38,961 nt of DNA from Caldithrix abyssi (GTDB taxonomy: Bacteria; Calditrichota; Calditrichia; Calditrichales; Calditrichaceae): NCBI GenBank assembly GCA_011369465.1, contig DRQG01000098.1, positions 1 through 38,961 of the forward strand, read 5' to 3'. Both the position numbers and the translations under genes were made by a program. The notes beneath the pieces were generated by a model. The model was not told the origin of the DNA. It saw nothing but the letters and a program-made list of their open reading frames with translations, and made no database searches. This document shows positions 1 through 7,948 of the stretch, in pieces (the stretch's first letter is position 1; each line of letters starts with the position of its first letter).

Positions 1-6
1 GAACAC

Positions 7-37
7 AAAAAAAGGGAATTCCCTTTCGAAATTCCCT
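7..37 (-). terminator. Intrinsic terminator after the tRNA-like copy
   Basis: On minus, an 8-bp stem (30-37 with 13-20) encloses a 9-nt loop and is followed by seven T residues. It is nearly identical to the terminator at 200-231, as expected from the tandem duplication. Confidence 0.7.
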
Positions 38-50
38 CTCATTAATAGAG

Positions 51-132
51 CGGTCCGGATCCCGCTCGGGCGGGAAACTCGCAACTTTCCCGACAGCGTC
101 GGGATGCTCTAACCAAATTGAACTACCGGAAC
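51..132 (-). pseudogene. Degenerate tRNA-Asp copy with palindrome-replaced arms
   Basis: The acceptor strands (126-132 and 52-58) still pair except for one mismatch, and the D-arm matches the intact tRNA. The anticodon arm has become TCCCGACGCTGTCGGGA, which with a 7-nt loop would lack U33. The T-arm has been replaced by TCCCGCCCGAGCGGGA, so the TTCGA-type T-loop is gone. Both replacements are short GC palindromes with TCCCG/CGGGA ends. I read it as a non-functional tRNA copy. Confidence 0.75.
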
Positions 133-149
133 TTTTTTTGACTTTTTAC

Positions 150-197
150 GAAATCGTAACTTTTATATCATCCTCAGGATGTGCTATAAAATTGAAC
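150..197 (-). pseudogene. tRNA-Asp-derived fragment (D-arm and hairpin)
   Basis: On minus this begins with a D-arm-like GTTCAATTTTATAGCAC, then a short hairpin where the anticodon arm would be, then AAAGTTACGA as in the other copies. Neither acceptor strand is recognisable. It corresponds to the fragment at 338-386 in the neighbouring duplicated unit. Confidence 0.55.
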
Positions 198-199
198 AC

Positions 200-231
200 A
201 AAAAAAGGGAATTTCCCTTTCGAAATTCCCT
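200..231 (-). terminator. Intrinsic terminator of the tRNA-Asp gene
   Basis: Read on minus, a 9-bp perfect stem AGGGAATTT/AAATTCCCT (231-223 with 214-206) with an 8-nt loop runs into a T-tract. It lies about 14 bases downstream of the tRNA 3' end. Confidence 0.8.
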
Positions 232-244
232 CTCATTAATAGAG

Positions 245-319
245 CGGTCCGGACGAGACTCGAACTCGCAACTTCCTGCGTGACAGGCAGGTGCTCTAAC
301 CAAATTGAACTACCGGACC
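245..319 (-). tRNA. tRNA-Asp (anticodon GTC)
   Basis: Read on minus, GGTCCGG (319-313) pairs perfectly with CCGGACC (252-246) to form the acceptor stem, followed by discriminator G at 245; CCA is not encoded. The D-arm is GTTC...GAGC. The anticodon stem is CCTGC/GCAGG around the 7-nt loop CTGTCAC, giving anticodon GTC. The T-arm is GCGAG/CTCGT around TTCGAGT. All four arms are intact, and a terminator follows. It is the only functional-looking member of the local tRNA-derived cluster. Confidence 0.95.
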
Positions 320-337
320 TTTTTTTATCTTTTTTAT

Positions 338-386
338 GAACTCGTAACTTTCCCGACAACGTCGGGATGCTCTAACCAAATTGAAC
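338..386 (-). pseudogene. tRNA-Asp-derived fragment with palindromic anticodon arm
   Basis: On minus the segment begins GTTCAATTTGGTTAGAGC, identical to the D-arm region of the intact tRNA. It continues with the palindrome TCCCGACGTTGTCGGGA in place of the anticodon arm, then AAGTTACGAGTTC. Both acceptor strands are missing. The same palindrome type occupies the anticodon position in the copy at 51-132. Confidence 0.6.
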
Positions 387-457
387 GATTTTTAATTTCA
401 AATGAGCAAATAATTTAATAAGAATATACAGCTTTGTCAAATCCTACTTCTACTTTT

Positions 458-760
458 TTAGACCTCATAATCCACTACAACCCTTTCCTGCACCAGCGGT
501 TTAATTTCCTCTACAACTGCCTGATGCTCGGGATGTTCTCTATAGGCCTTCAAATCCTCTTTCGTGTCAAAAGCCGAAACTAACACTAAATCATAGCTGG
601 CTGGCGTATGCAGATAATCTATTCCTATTTCGTAAAACCTTATTAGCGGTATCCGTTCCTCGAGACGGCCTATTTTCCTTTTCATGCGCTGCAGGTTTAC
701 TGCTTTGGAATATCCTTCTGCTTCTTCTTTAAGTTTCCACATTACAACATGTTTAATCAT
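458..760 (-). CDS. Dabb (stress-responsive alpha/beta-barrel) domain protein
   Basis: This 100-residue protein starts MIKHVVMWKLK and ends ERVVVDYEV, and is filled by a single Dabb domain, a dimeric ferredoxin-like fold. Visible features are the N-terminal strand with its conserved His, the SYDLVLVSAFDTKEDLKAY segment and the HPEHQAVVEEIKPL helix. Dabb proteins are small cytoplasmic proteins; some are stress-induced and some act as cyclases, but nothing here points to a specific substrate. A GAGG-type ribosome binding site precedes the ATG. It is the last gene of the minus-strand operon that begins at 3159, 15 bases after the barrel gene upstream. Family assignment is confident; function is unknown. 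Confidence 0.85.
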   Translation of the reverse strand: MIKHVVMWKLKEEAEGYSKAVNLQRMKRKIGRLEERIPLIRFYEIGIDYLHTPASYDLVLVSAFDTKEDLKAYREHPEHQAVVEEIKPLVQERVVVDYEV

Positions 761-775
761 CCTTCTACCTCAAAT

Positions 776-1273
776 TTAAAAATATGTCCCGAACCGTACC
801 GCGGCCATAAAGCGCTGGGTATTGATCTGGTTCAAATCGTGCTGGATCCAGTTATACGCCATCTCAAAGGAGATGATTAAACCCGTTTTACTTTCGAAAC
901 GTAAGCCGAATGGAAAATAGAGACTTAATACACGGTCTTCCTCCCCGGGGTCCGGGGCCTGGTTGGTTACGGACGCCAACTGCACACCGATGTATGGATA
1001 CCAGCGTAAACGTTTTTTTCTGGCCACTAACGAATAGGTGGCGCCAATTTGATAATCGGAATAAACACCCAGGGCGGCAATCAAAAACGCTTTGGAAGTA
1101 AGACGAAATTCGGCATGACCCGCCAGCATCGTTGGCCCGAGAATTTGTACACTTAAACTGAATGTTTGGTTCTCTTTATCACGATCTTTCTTTTCCTGCG
1201 CAGAACTATATTGTGTGTAAAATAAAAGGAATAAAATCGTTATAACAATAGATTTTTGGATATTCCGGTACAT
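776..1273 (-). CDS. Small outer-membrane beta-barrel-like protein
   Basis: A 165-residue protein of no family I can name. Residues 1-25 look like a signal peptide (basic MYRNIQKS, a hydrophobic stretch, then a TQYSSAQ cleavage region). The mature part consists of alternating amphipathic strands such as FSLSVQILG, AEFRLTSKAFLIAALGVYSDY, YPYIGVQLAS and FMAAVRFGTYF. It ends in phenylalanine, as many barrels recognised by the BAM machinery do. The length fits an 8-stranded barrel of the OmpA-N/OmpW size class. It sits between another barrel-like protein and the Dabb gene in one operon. Outer-membrane location is inferred from composition and the C-terminal residue. Confidence 0.7.
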   Translation of the reverse strand: MYRNIQKSIVITILFLLFYTQYSSAQEKKDRDKENQTFSLSVQILGPTMLAGHAEFRLTSKAFLIAALGVYSDYQIGATYSLVARKKRLRWYPYIGVQLASVTNQAPDPGEEDRVLSLYFPFGLRFESKTGLIISFEMAYNWIQHDLNQINTQRFMAAVRFGTYF

Positions 1274-1285
1274 TATTTTTCCCGT

Positions 1286-2062
1286 CTAATAATTCCAGGC
1301 ATAACGTATGTCGATCATCGGCAGAAACCAGTTCCATTCGTTTCCATACGGATATTCGCCGTAGATGATGTTATAGCCCGCGCTAATTTCCCAACGCTTT
1401 TTATATCGCCAGTAAATTTTACCGCTGTGCTCAAAGGCCTTTGTTTGTGCGCTACCAGAATAATAAAACAGTTCGCCATCCAGCCTATACCACCAGTTAC
1501 CTTTTATACACCCATACCAATCCAGGCCCAACCGGATACCAAAATCATTGTAAAACACCGCCAGTCGGTTATACACCCAGGGAAAGTCGATGGTAGTTCG
1601 TTTATCCAATGCACCGAAGCGAACCGCAAACTCCAGTCCGCCCATCAGGCTAAAGTACTGTTTCTCAAACGGACGCATGGTGTAAATAACATCATTGCGT
1701 AAAGCGGCCATATGCGGAATGGCAAACTCCGGCGATATCAAGCCGCCGATGCCTTTTTTTGCCACCACACGTAAAAACGGCGTAGGATAATATATGGAGT
1801 GCCGCGTTGCCAGACCACCGCCGTGTTCCCATTTAACTCTTACATTAGGCGCTACAAAAAACCAAAGCGGATGCACAGAAATTTCCAGATTATCCCGTAA
1901 ACCGTAACGCAGAGGCTGGAAAACGCCTATTTCGAACCGGCCCTGCGGCAGAACATAGGCCGTGCCATTGCTCCAGTTACGCTCTGCCTGCAGCGTATCC
2001 TGGGCATTCAGCGAAATACTGCCGGCAATCAATAATACAACAATCCAGTGGCTTCGTCTCAT
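1286..2062 (-). CDS. Predicted outer-membrane beta-barrel protein
   Basis: This 258-residue protein has a signal peptide (MRRSHWIVVLLIAGSISLNAQ) and is rich in aromatic residues and amphipathic strands, for example RFEIGVFQPLRYGL, LEISVHPLWFFV and RWEISAGYNIIYGEY. The C-terminus is aromatic (YAWNY), consistent with a barrel. The conserved-looking opening (N-G-TAYVLPQGRFEIGVFQPLRYGL) resembles uncharacterised FCB-group outer-membrane proteins. Its ATG overlaps the TGA of the preceding nuclease gene (ATGA at 2059-2062), which indicates translational coupling. No transport substrate can be inferred. Confidence 0.7.
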   Translation of the reverse strand: MRRSHWIVVLLIAGSISLNAQDTLQAERNWSNGTAYVLPQGRFEIGVFQPLRYGLRDNLEISVHPLWFFVAPNVRVKWEHGGGLATRHSIYYPTPFLRVVAKKGIGGLISPEFAIPHMAALRNDVIYTMRPFEKQYFSLMGGLEFAVRFGALDKRTTIDFPWVYNRLAVFYNDFGIRLGLDWYGCIKGNWWYRLDGELFYYSGSAQTKAFEHSGKIYWRYKKRWEISAGYNIIYGEYPYGNEWNWFLPMIDIRYAWNY

Positions 2063-3159
2063 TGACCTATCTCCAGCTTAGCGCTCACCGGAGCATGATC
2101 GGATAAGCGAATGCCCGATTGAATGGTCGAATCAGACCCGGGCGCCCAGCGTCCGTTGGTGAACAGGTAATCGATTTTGCGGTCCGGCAGAGCGTCAAAT
2201 TGTGTTGTATGCGTAAAATAACGCGGCTGGTCAGCCAGATAGGCATTGAGCGCTACAGCCGGTGAAAAGCGGTTGTACATTTCCTGCAGCCAGGTGATTT
2301 CCGGGGTGTAGTTGCTTCCTTCCTTATGAAAAGGGTTATCTCCGCTGTGATGAAATGATTCCCCCGCGCAGCGGTCTTCCAGGCAATAATCGGTTGAATC
2401 CGAACCGGGGGGTAAAAGATTGAAATCCGCTCCCAATACAAACAGTTCACCGTATTGATCGATTTGTGTCAATTCATCCAGCACCTGCCCGACCTGTATC
2501 CGTTTGGTATCATCCGTTGAGAAGGCCGCCAGATGGGTATTGACGGCATAAATCTGTTCGTCGCCGGGCAGTTGAACTTTTGTTTTCAGGATATTGCGCT
2601 GTAAATAGAAATATTGCGTTAAGGCGTCCTGATCGCCGCGCAGGGCCAGTTGCAAACGGGTAGCCTGAGTAATGGGAAATCGGCTGAGTACGGCGTTGCC
2701 CATATCCATTCTGCCCAGACCGTCGCTGGGAATTATTCTTGCTTTCCAGGCAGAAGCATAGGCGGCATAATTTAATTCCGTATGATCCAGTAGCCATTGC
2801 AGCTCATCAATATACGCCGTGCGTTTGGATCCCACATCAATTTCCTGCACAAACAGAATATCCGGTTGAACCGAATTTATTAGATCCGCCAGGGCCCGAA
2901 GATGATCGGTAACTTCCTGTTCGGACAGAATAACCCGGTCACCGCAGGAATCCCCGAACCAGGGCAGCCGAGCCGCGCCAAAACGGATATTCCAGGTCAT
3001 TACCTTAATAAAGGGGGCAATGTCCGGTTCTTTGCTAAGATAAGCGGCTCTGTATATTTCCGCTCCGCCCACATCCTCAAACTGAGTGGCCAAAGGCTCA
3101 CAGGAAAAGAACAGTAAAAGCACTGTACTGGCTATGAATAGCTGTTGTACCAAACGCAT
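2059..3159 (-). CDS. Lipoprotein endonuclease/exonuclease/phosphatase (EEP) family protein
   Basis: About 366 residues. I place the start at the ATG at 3159 because an AGGGGA ribosome binding site lies just upstream and because it opens directly with a lipoprotein signal, MRLVQQLFIASTVLLLFFSC; the reading frame extends further but without such a site. EEP-family motifs are visible: KVMTWNIRFG near the N-terminus, ILFVQEID (catalytic Glu region), NAVLSRFPI, NTHLAAF, GADFNLLPPGSDS and the terminal RLSDHAPVSAKL (SDH motif). The family hydrolyses phosphodiesters in nucleic acids or lipids; the true substrate is unknown. The lipobox Cys suggests membrane anchoring outside the cytoplasm. It leads the operon with two barrel genes and the Dabb gene. 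Confidence 0.85.
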   Translation of the reverse strand: MRLVQQLFIASTVLLLFFSCEPLATQFEDVGGAEIYRAAYLSKEPDIAPFIKVMTWNIRFGAARLPWFGDSCGDRVILSEQEVTDHLRALADLINSVQPDILFVQEIDVGSKRTAYIDELQWLLDHTELNYAAYASAWKARIIPSDGLGRMDMGNAVLSRFPITQATRLQLALRGDQDALTQYFYLQRNILKTKVQLPGDEQIYAVNTHLAAFSTDDTKRIQVGQVLDELTQIDQYGELFVLGADFNLLPPGSDSTDYCLEDRCAGESFHHSGDNPFHKEGSNYTPEITWLQEMYNRFSPAVALNAYLADQPRYFTHTTQFDALPDRKIDYLFTNGRWAPGSDSTIQSGIRLSDHAPVSAKLEIGQ

Positions 3160-3269
3160 CTCTATCCCCTGCGCCATTATTATGGTTTTTCCCTTATGAT
3201 TAACGATAAGAAAAAAAAGGATTCCGGGCAAGTTGGTTTAATATTATTCTTTTTTTGAGCAGGCTCCAT

Positions 3270-3296
3270 AAAAAAAGCCCGCTCACCGGCGGGCTT
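3270..3296 (-). terminator. Intrinsic terminator after the DHOD-like gene
   Basis: On minus, stem AAGCCCGC/GCGGGCTT (3296-3289 with 3282-3275), a 6-nt loop and a run of T residues. It lies 18 bases after the stop of the gene ending at 3315 and separates it from the nuclease operon. Confidence 0.85.
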
Positions 3297-3314
3297 AGTC
3301 ATTTAACAGGATCA

Positions 3315-4307
3315 TTACCGAATGCTTTGAAGGGTCTTCATATAATTGGCCCGGGTGTATGCAGCCGGTTGAGCGATTGATTTATAACTCATACTGCCTT
3401 TCATCTGTTCGATAGATTCGTATTCGTGTTCTTCCATCCAATTGATCAAATCCTGCAGGATGGTTTTCAGATAGGCAGGCCCTTTTTGTAACAGAACCGA
3501 AGTCATCTGGGTTACATCCGCTCCGGCCATAATGGCTTTAAGCACATCCTGAGCGGAATGGATGCCCCTGCTAACGGCGAGATCAGCCTGAAGACGCCCG
3601 TAAAGAATTGCCAGCCAACGCAAAGGTAAACGCAATTCGTAAGAGGTACTGGGTTCCAATGCGGTTACAACTTCCAGCTCTTCCAAATCAATATCCGGTT
3701 GATAAAGACGGTTAAACAAAACCAGCGCATTCGCACCGGCGTCATCTAACTGTTTGGCCATATTGGCCATCGAACTGAAGAAAGGACCCATCTTAACCGA
3801 GACCGGGATGGATACATGTTGTTTTACCGTCTTCAAATTTTCGATATACATTTCTTCCACCGTAGTCGCGGTCATGTCCGGATCTGTTGGAATGAAGAAA
3901 ATGTTCAGTTCCAGCCCATCGGCACCAGCTTCCTGAATTTTTTTAGCATATTTCATCCAGCCACCGGCCGACACACCGTTCAGGCTGCCTATGACCGGGA
4001 TATCCAGCGCTTCTTTTAATTTGGATACCTGCTCCAGATATTCCTCCGCTTCCGCATTGGCAAACGATTCCGGTTGTGGAAAGTAAGCCATGGCTTCGGC
4101 AAAACTTTCGCTGCCCTGGCTAAGAAATGTGTCTAACGCTTCATTCTCCTGATTAATTTGTTCCTCGAAAAGTGAATACATAACGATGGCCGCAGCACCG
4201 GCATCTTCCAATTCTTTTGCCTTGTCAATATTAGCGCTTAGCGGCGAAGCGGATGGGATTAACGGATTTTTTAGTTTGAATCCCATATAAGTCGTACTTA
4301 AGTCCAT
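3315..4307 (-). CDS. Dihydroorotate dehydrogenase-like flavoprotein
   Basis: A 330-residue FMN TIM-barrel protein of the dihydroorotate dehydrogenase-like family. It opens with MDLSTTYMGFKLKNPLIPSA, the usual start of this subfamily. Further motifs are IGSLNGVSAGGW, DGLELNIFF, PVSVKMGPFF (phosphate-binding Lys region), GANALVLFNR and a C-terminal GIHSAQDVLKAIMAGADVTQM phosphate-binding loop. Members of this subfamily are often encoded beside nifJ, as here (74 bases downstream), and may serve a redox step other than pyrimidine synthesis; no other pyr genes are nearby. The protein should be cytoplasmic. Whether it truly oxidises dihydroorotate cannot be told from sequence. Confidence 0.9.
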   Translation of the reverse strand: MDLSTTYMGFKLKNPLIPSASPLSANIDKAKELEDAGAAAIVMYSLFEEQINQENEALDTFLSQGSESFAEAMAYFPQPESFANAEAEEYLEQVSKLKEALDIPVIGSLNGVSAGGWMKYAKKIQEAGADGLELNIFFIPTDPDMTATTVEEMYIENLKTVKQHVSIPVSVKMGPFFSSMANMAKQLDDAGANALVLFNRLYQPDIDLEELEVVTALEPSTSYELRLPLRWLAILYGRLQADLAVSRGIHSAQDVLKAIMAGADVTQMTSVLLQKGPAYLKTILQDLINWMEEHEYESIEQMKGSMSYKSIAQPAAYTRANYMKTLQSIR

Positions 4308-4340
4308 TTTTTCCTCTTTATTTAATTTTTTATATGATCA

Positions 4341-4370
4341 CATTTCCTTACCCCGATACACAAGGAAATG
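4341..4370 (-). other. Intercistronic hairpin between nifJ and the DHOD-like gene
   Basis: A perfect 9-bp stem CATTTCCTT/AAGGAAATG with a 12-nt loop lies in the gap between the two genes. There is no direct T-tract after it on minus, so an mRNA-processing or stabilising hairpin is more likely than a terminator. Confidence 0.5.
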
Positions 4371-4381
4371 GTTCAATCTTA

Positions 4382-7300
4382 TTATTCACCTTTTTCCGAG
4401 AATTCCATTTGAGCCATGTTTTCGTATTTACGCCAGTTGAGTTCCACCTGCTCCTGGGCATGTTGTAAAAATTCCTTAGCCGCTTTGGGATTCATTTTGC
4501 TTACCATCTTGAAGCGCGTTTCGTTGTACATATATTCTTCCAAAGGAATTTTTGGCGCCTTGGAATCCAGAATAAGCGGATTCTTTCCTTCTTTGAGCAG
4601 GTCGGGATTATAGCGGAACATAATCCAGTGACCGGAGTCCACAGCGCGTTTTTGCTGATCCATGCCGTATTTCATGTTGTAGCCGTGTGCAATACAATGA
4701 CTATAGGCTATGATAATGGAAGGGCCGTCATATTGCTCGGCTTCGATAAAGGCTTTTACGGTTTGCGTATCACTGGCGCCCATAGCAACACGGGCTACAT
4801 ATACGTTGCCATAAGAAAGGGCCAACATTCCCAGGTCTTTTTTGGGCAACGGTTTTCCGCCGGCGGCAAATTTTGCCACAGCTCCGGTTGGCGTGGCTTT
4901 GGACATCTGGCCGCCGGTATTGGAGTAAACTTCGGTATCCAGTACCAGAATATTTACATTTTTACCCGAAGCCAGCACATGATCCAACCCGCCGTAACCG
5001 ATATCATAGGCCCAGCCGTCGCCGCCCATAATCCACACGCTTTTCTTTACCAGATAATCGGCAACGCTGAGTAAATTCTCTTTGTTGGGATGATCTATTT
5101 TTTCCAGTTTTTTCTTTAACTCTTCAACCCGTTCGCGTTGTTTGGAAATACCGATTTCGTCTTTTTGTTTGGCGTTGATAATCTTTTCCACCAATTCCGC
5201 GCCCACCAAATCTTTCATATCCTGCAGCATTTCTTTGGCCTGCTGATTATGTTTATCGATGGTCAGACGGAAACCCAAACCAAACTCTGCATTGTCTTCG
5301 AACAGAGAGTTAGACCAGGCAGGACCACGGCCGTTTTCATCCTTAGCCCAGGGGGTTGTCGGCAGATTACCGCCGTAGATGGACGAACAGCCCGTTGCAT
5401 TGGCTACAATCATACGATCGCCGAAGAGCTGACTGGCCAGTTTAACATAGGGTGTTTCGCCGCAGCCGGGACAGGCTCCGGAGAACTCAAACAAAGGACG
5501 CAGGAATTGCGATCCTTTAACCGTATCGATTTTGAGTTCTTTGCGGTCATAGTCGGGGATTTCCAGGAAGAAGTTCCAGTTTTCCCGTTCGCGTTCGCGT
5601 AGGGGAATTTGCGGTTCCATGTTAATGGCTTTTTTACCCACTTCCTGTTTATTTTTGGCCGGGCACACTTCCACACAAAGTTCGCAGCCGGTACAGTCTT
5701 CCACAGCAACCTGCAAGGTGTACACCCAACCCTCGGGGAAATCCTTCCCGCGTACTTTGGTATGTTTGAAAGTCTCCGGCGCATTATCCAGAATTTTGGG
5801 ATCGTACACTTTGGCGCGGATAACCGCATGGGGACATACGTTTACGCACTTGTTACACTGGATACAAACCGCTTCGTCCCATACCGGCACTTCCAAACCG
5901 ACATTGCGTTTTTCCCATTGGGTTGTAGCGGAAGGCCAGGTTCCGTCGGCAGGCATTTTACTTACCGGGACTTCGTCCCCTTTACCGGCGATGAGCATGG
6001 CGGTCACATCTTTTACAAAGTCCGGAGCGTTATCCGGTACGGGCGGTTTCATTTCCACATGGCTGGTAATCTTATCGGGCACTTTAATTTCAAACAAATT
6101 GGCCAGCGTTTGATCCACCGCGGCAAAATTCATTTGGACAATTTTCTCGCCCTTGCTGCCATACGTTTTCTGAATGGCGCCTTTTATTTTGGCAATAGCT
6201 TCATCGCGGGGCAGGATGCCGGAAATGGCGAAAAAGCAGGTTTGCATTATTGTATTGATCCGCGCACCCATACCTGTTTTCTTGGCCACTTCATAAGCGT
6301 CGATCATGTAAAATTTCAGTTTTTTATTAATGATTTGTTCCTGCGTGCGCTTGGGCAGCTTGTCCCAAACCTCATCTTTGCTGTAAGGGGCATTCAACAG
6401 AAAAGTGGCGCCTTCGACGGCATTTTCCAGAATATCAAATTTTTCCAGAAATACAAACTGATGGCAGGCAACAAAATTTGCTTTATTGATCAAATAGGTG
6501 GAACGTATCGGTTTTTTGCCGAAACGCAGATGCGAAATGGTCATTGAACCTGACTTTTTGGAATCGTACACAAAATAGCCCTGGGCATAATTATCCGTTT
6601 CTTCACCGATAATCTTAATGGAATTTTTATTGGCGCCCACCGTGCCGTCCGCGCCAAGACCATAAAACATACCGCGCATGGTATCTTCGCTTTCGGTAAT
6701 AAAGGAACTATCCCATTCCAGACTGGTATTGGTTACGTCATCAATAATACCAATGGTAAAATGATTTTTAGGTTTGCTTTTACTCAATTCATCAAAAATT
6801 CCTTTGATCATGGCCGGTGTAAATTCTTTGGAAGAAAGACCATAACGGCCGCCAATGATTTTCGGATATTTGAACGGCAGTTCGTCATCGGCCATCAATT
6901 CGGAAAAGGCGCTTACGGCATCCTGATAGAGCGGCTCGCCGGCAGAACCCGGTTCTTTGGTGCGATCCAGAACGGCGATGGCTTTGGTTGTTTTAGGAAA
7001 GGCCGCTACAAAATCCTTTATCGAGAAGGGGCGGTACAGACGAACCTTTACAACGCCTACTTTTTCACCGCGCTCAACCAGATAATCCACCGTCTCGTGA
7101 ACCGCTTCGGCGCCGGAGCCCATAAGTACAATGATCCGTTCGGCCTCGGGGTGCCCCACATAATCAAACAGACGGTATTGACGACCGGTCAGTTTGGCGA
7201 ATTTATCCATGGCTTTTTGAACTATTCCCGGAGTTTTCATATAAAATGGATTTACGGTTTCCCGGCCCTGGAAGAAGACGTCCGGATTTTGTGCCGTACC

Positions 7301-7948
7301 GCGAATGAAAGGATTATCCGGATTCAATGCCCGGGCCCGATGAGCGCGAACCAGGTCATCATCAATCATAGCGCGCATATCATCTATGGTCAATTGTTCA
7401 ATTTTTTGAACCTCGTGGGAGGAACGAAAACCGTCGAAAAAGTGGACGAAAGGCACCCGCGCCTCCAGCGTGGCCGCCTGCGAGATGAGTGCAAAATCCA
7501 TGATTTCCTGAATGGAGTTGGAAGCCAGCATGGCAAAACCGGTTTGACGCACAGCCATCACGTCGCTGTGATCGCCAAAAATGGACAGGGCCTGAGCCGC
7601 AACGGAACGCGCCGAGACATGAAAAACCGTGGAGGTAAGCTCTCCGGCGATTTTGTACATATTGGGAATCATCAGCAGCAAACCCTGCGAAGCTGTGAAC
7701 GTTGTGGTTAATGCGCCGCTTTGCAGCGCACCGTGCACGGCACCCGAAGCGCCGCCTTCACTTTGCATCTCCGTTACACTGGGAACCGTACCCCAGATAT
7801 TCTTTTGCCCCCGTGCCGAATATTCATCCGACCATTCACCCATGGGTGAGGACGGTGTGATTGGATAGATGGCAATGACTTCATTGATTTTATGTGCTAC
7901 ATAAGCCGCCGCTTCGTTACCATCAATGGTGACCATTTTCCGTTCCAT
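4382..7948 (-). CDS. nifJ: Pyruvate:ferredoxin (flavodoxin) oxidoreductase
   Basis: A full-length 1188-residue single-chain enzyme that interconverts pyruvate + CoA and acetyl-CoA + CO2 using ferredoxin or flavodoxin, in the cytoplasm. The N-terminal domain has the pyruvate-binding YPITPSSPMGE motif. Two 4Fe-4S ferredoxin motifs follow at about residues 695 (CIQCNKCVNVCP) and 752 (CTGCELCVEVCP). Cysteines for the proximal cluster are in GACPGCGE (about 825), ATGCSS (about 851) and YSHCIAHG. The thiamine diphosphate motif runs from GDGWAYDIGYGG (about 975) to DTEVYSNTGGQ. An AAGGAG ribosome binding site precedes the ATG. It is followed by the DHOD-like gene. The enzyme is typical of anaerobic metabolism and can act in either direction. 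Confidence 0.98.
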   Translation of the reverse strand: MERKMVTIDGNEAAAYVAHKINEVIAIYPITPSSPMGEWSDEYSARGQKNIWGTVPSVTEMQSEGGASGAVHGALQSGALTTTFTASQGLLLMIPNMYKIAGELTSTVFHVSARSVAAQALSIFGDHSDVMAVRQTGFAMLASNSIQEIMDFALISQAATLEARVPFVHFFDGFRSSHEVQKIEQLTIDDMRAMIDDDLVRAHRARALNPDNPFIRGTAQNPDVFFQGRETVNPFYMKTPGIVQKAMDKFAKLTGRQYRLFDYVGHPEAERIIVLMGSGAEAVHETVDYLVERGEKVGVVKVRLYRPFSIKDFVAAFPKTTKAIAVLDRTKEPGSAGEPLYQDAVSAFSELMADDELPFKYPKIIGGRYGLSSKEFTPAMIKGIFDELSKSKPKNHFTIGIIDDVTNTSLEWDSSFITESEDTMRGMFYGLGADGTVGANKNSIKIIGEETDNYAQGYFVYDSKKSGSMTISHLRFGKKPIRSTYLINKANFVACHQFVFLEKFDILENAVEGATFLLNAPYSKDEVWDKLPKRTQEQIINKKLKFYMIDAYEVAKKTGMGARINTIMQTCFFAISGILPRDEAIAKIKGAIQKTYGSKGEKIVQMNFAAVDQTLANLFEIKVPDKITSHVEMKPPVPDNAPDFVKDVTAMLIAGKGDEVPVSKMPADGTWPSATTQWEKRNVGLEVPVWDEAVCIQCNKCVNVCPHAVIRAKVYDPKILDNAPETFKHTKVRGKDFPEGWVYTLQVAVEDCTGCELCVEVCPAKNKQEVGKKAINMEPQIPLRERERENWNFFLEIPDYDRKELKIDTVKGSQFLRPLFEFSGACPGCGETPYVKLASQLFGDRMIVANATGCSSIYGGNLPTTPWAKDENGRGPAWSNSLFEDNAEFGLGFRLTIDKHNQQAKEMLQDMKDLVGAELVEKIINAKQKDEIGISKQRERVEELKKKLEKIDHPNKENLLSVADYLVKKSVWIMGGDGWAYDIGYGGLDHVLASGKNVNILVLDTEVYSNTGGQMSKATPTGAVAKFAAGGKPLPKKDLGMLALSYGNVYVARVAMGASDTQTVKAFIEAEQYDGPSIIIAYSHCIAHGYNMKYGMDQQKRAVDSGHWIMFRYNPDLLKEGKNPLILDSKAPKIPLEEYMYNETRFKMVSKMNPKAAKEFLQHAQEQVELNWRKYENMAQMEFSEKGE

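Larger units (their letters stand above)
1..386 (-). repeat. Tandem duplication of a tRNA-Asp-containing unit
   Basis: The block that starts at 1 recurs at 194 almost without change through the terminator hairpin and the tRNA 3' acceptor strand (1-58 against 194-252, offset 193-194). Each unit, read on minus, holds a tRNA-derived fragment followed by a full-length tRNA-like segment and a terminator. Only the copy at 245-319 is an intact tRNA. The other tRNA-like pieces (338-386, 150-197, 51-132) share the D-arm and the bases after the anticodon arm but differ in between. The repeat reaches the window edge, so more copies may lie to the left. Confidence 0.85.

Noticed and set aside
174-359. 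Minus-strand reading frame of 61 codons
   Set aside because: It lies directly over the tRNA-Asp gene and its duplicated fragments, so its sequence is explained by the RNA gene.
5609-7711. Long plus-strand open frames opposite nifJ (5609-6547 and 6761-7711)
   Set aside because: They are rich in Phe, His and Arg, have no ribosome binding sites or known domains, and mirror the codon use of nifJ on the other strand.
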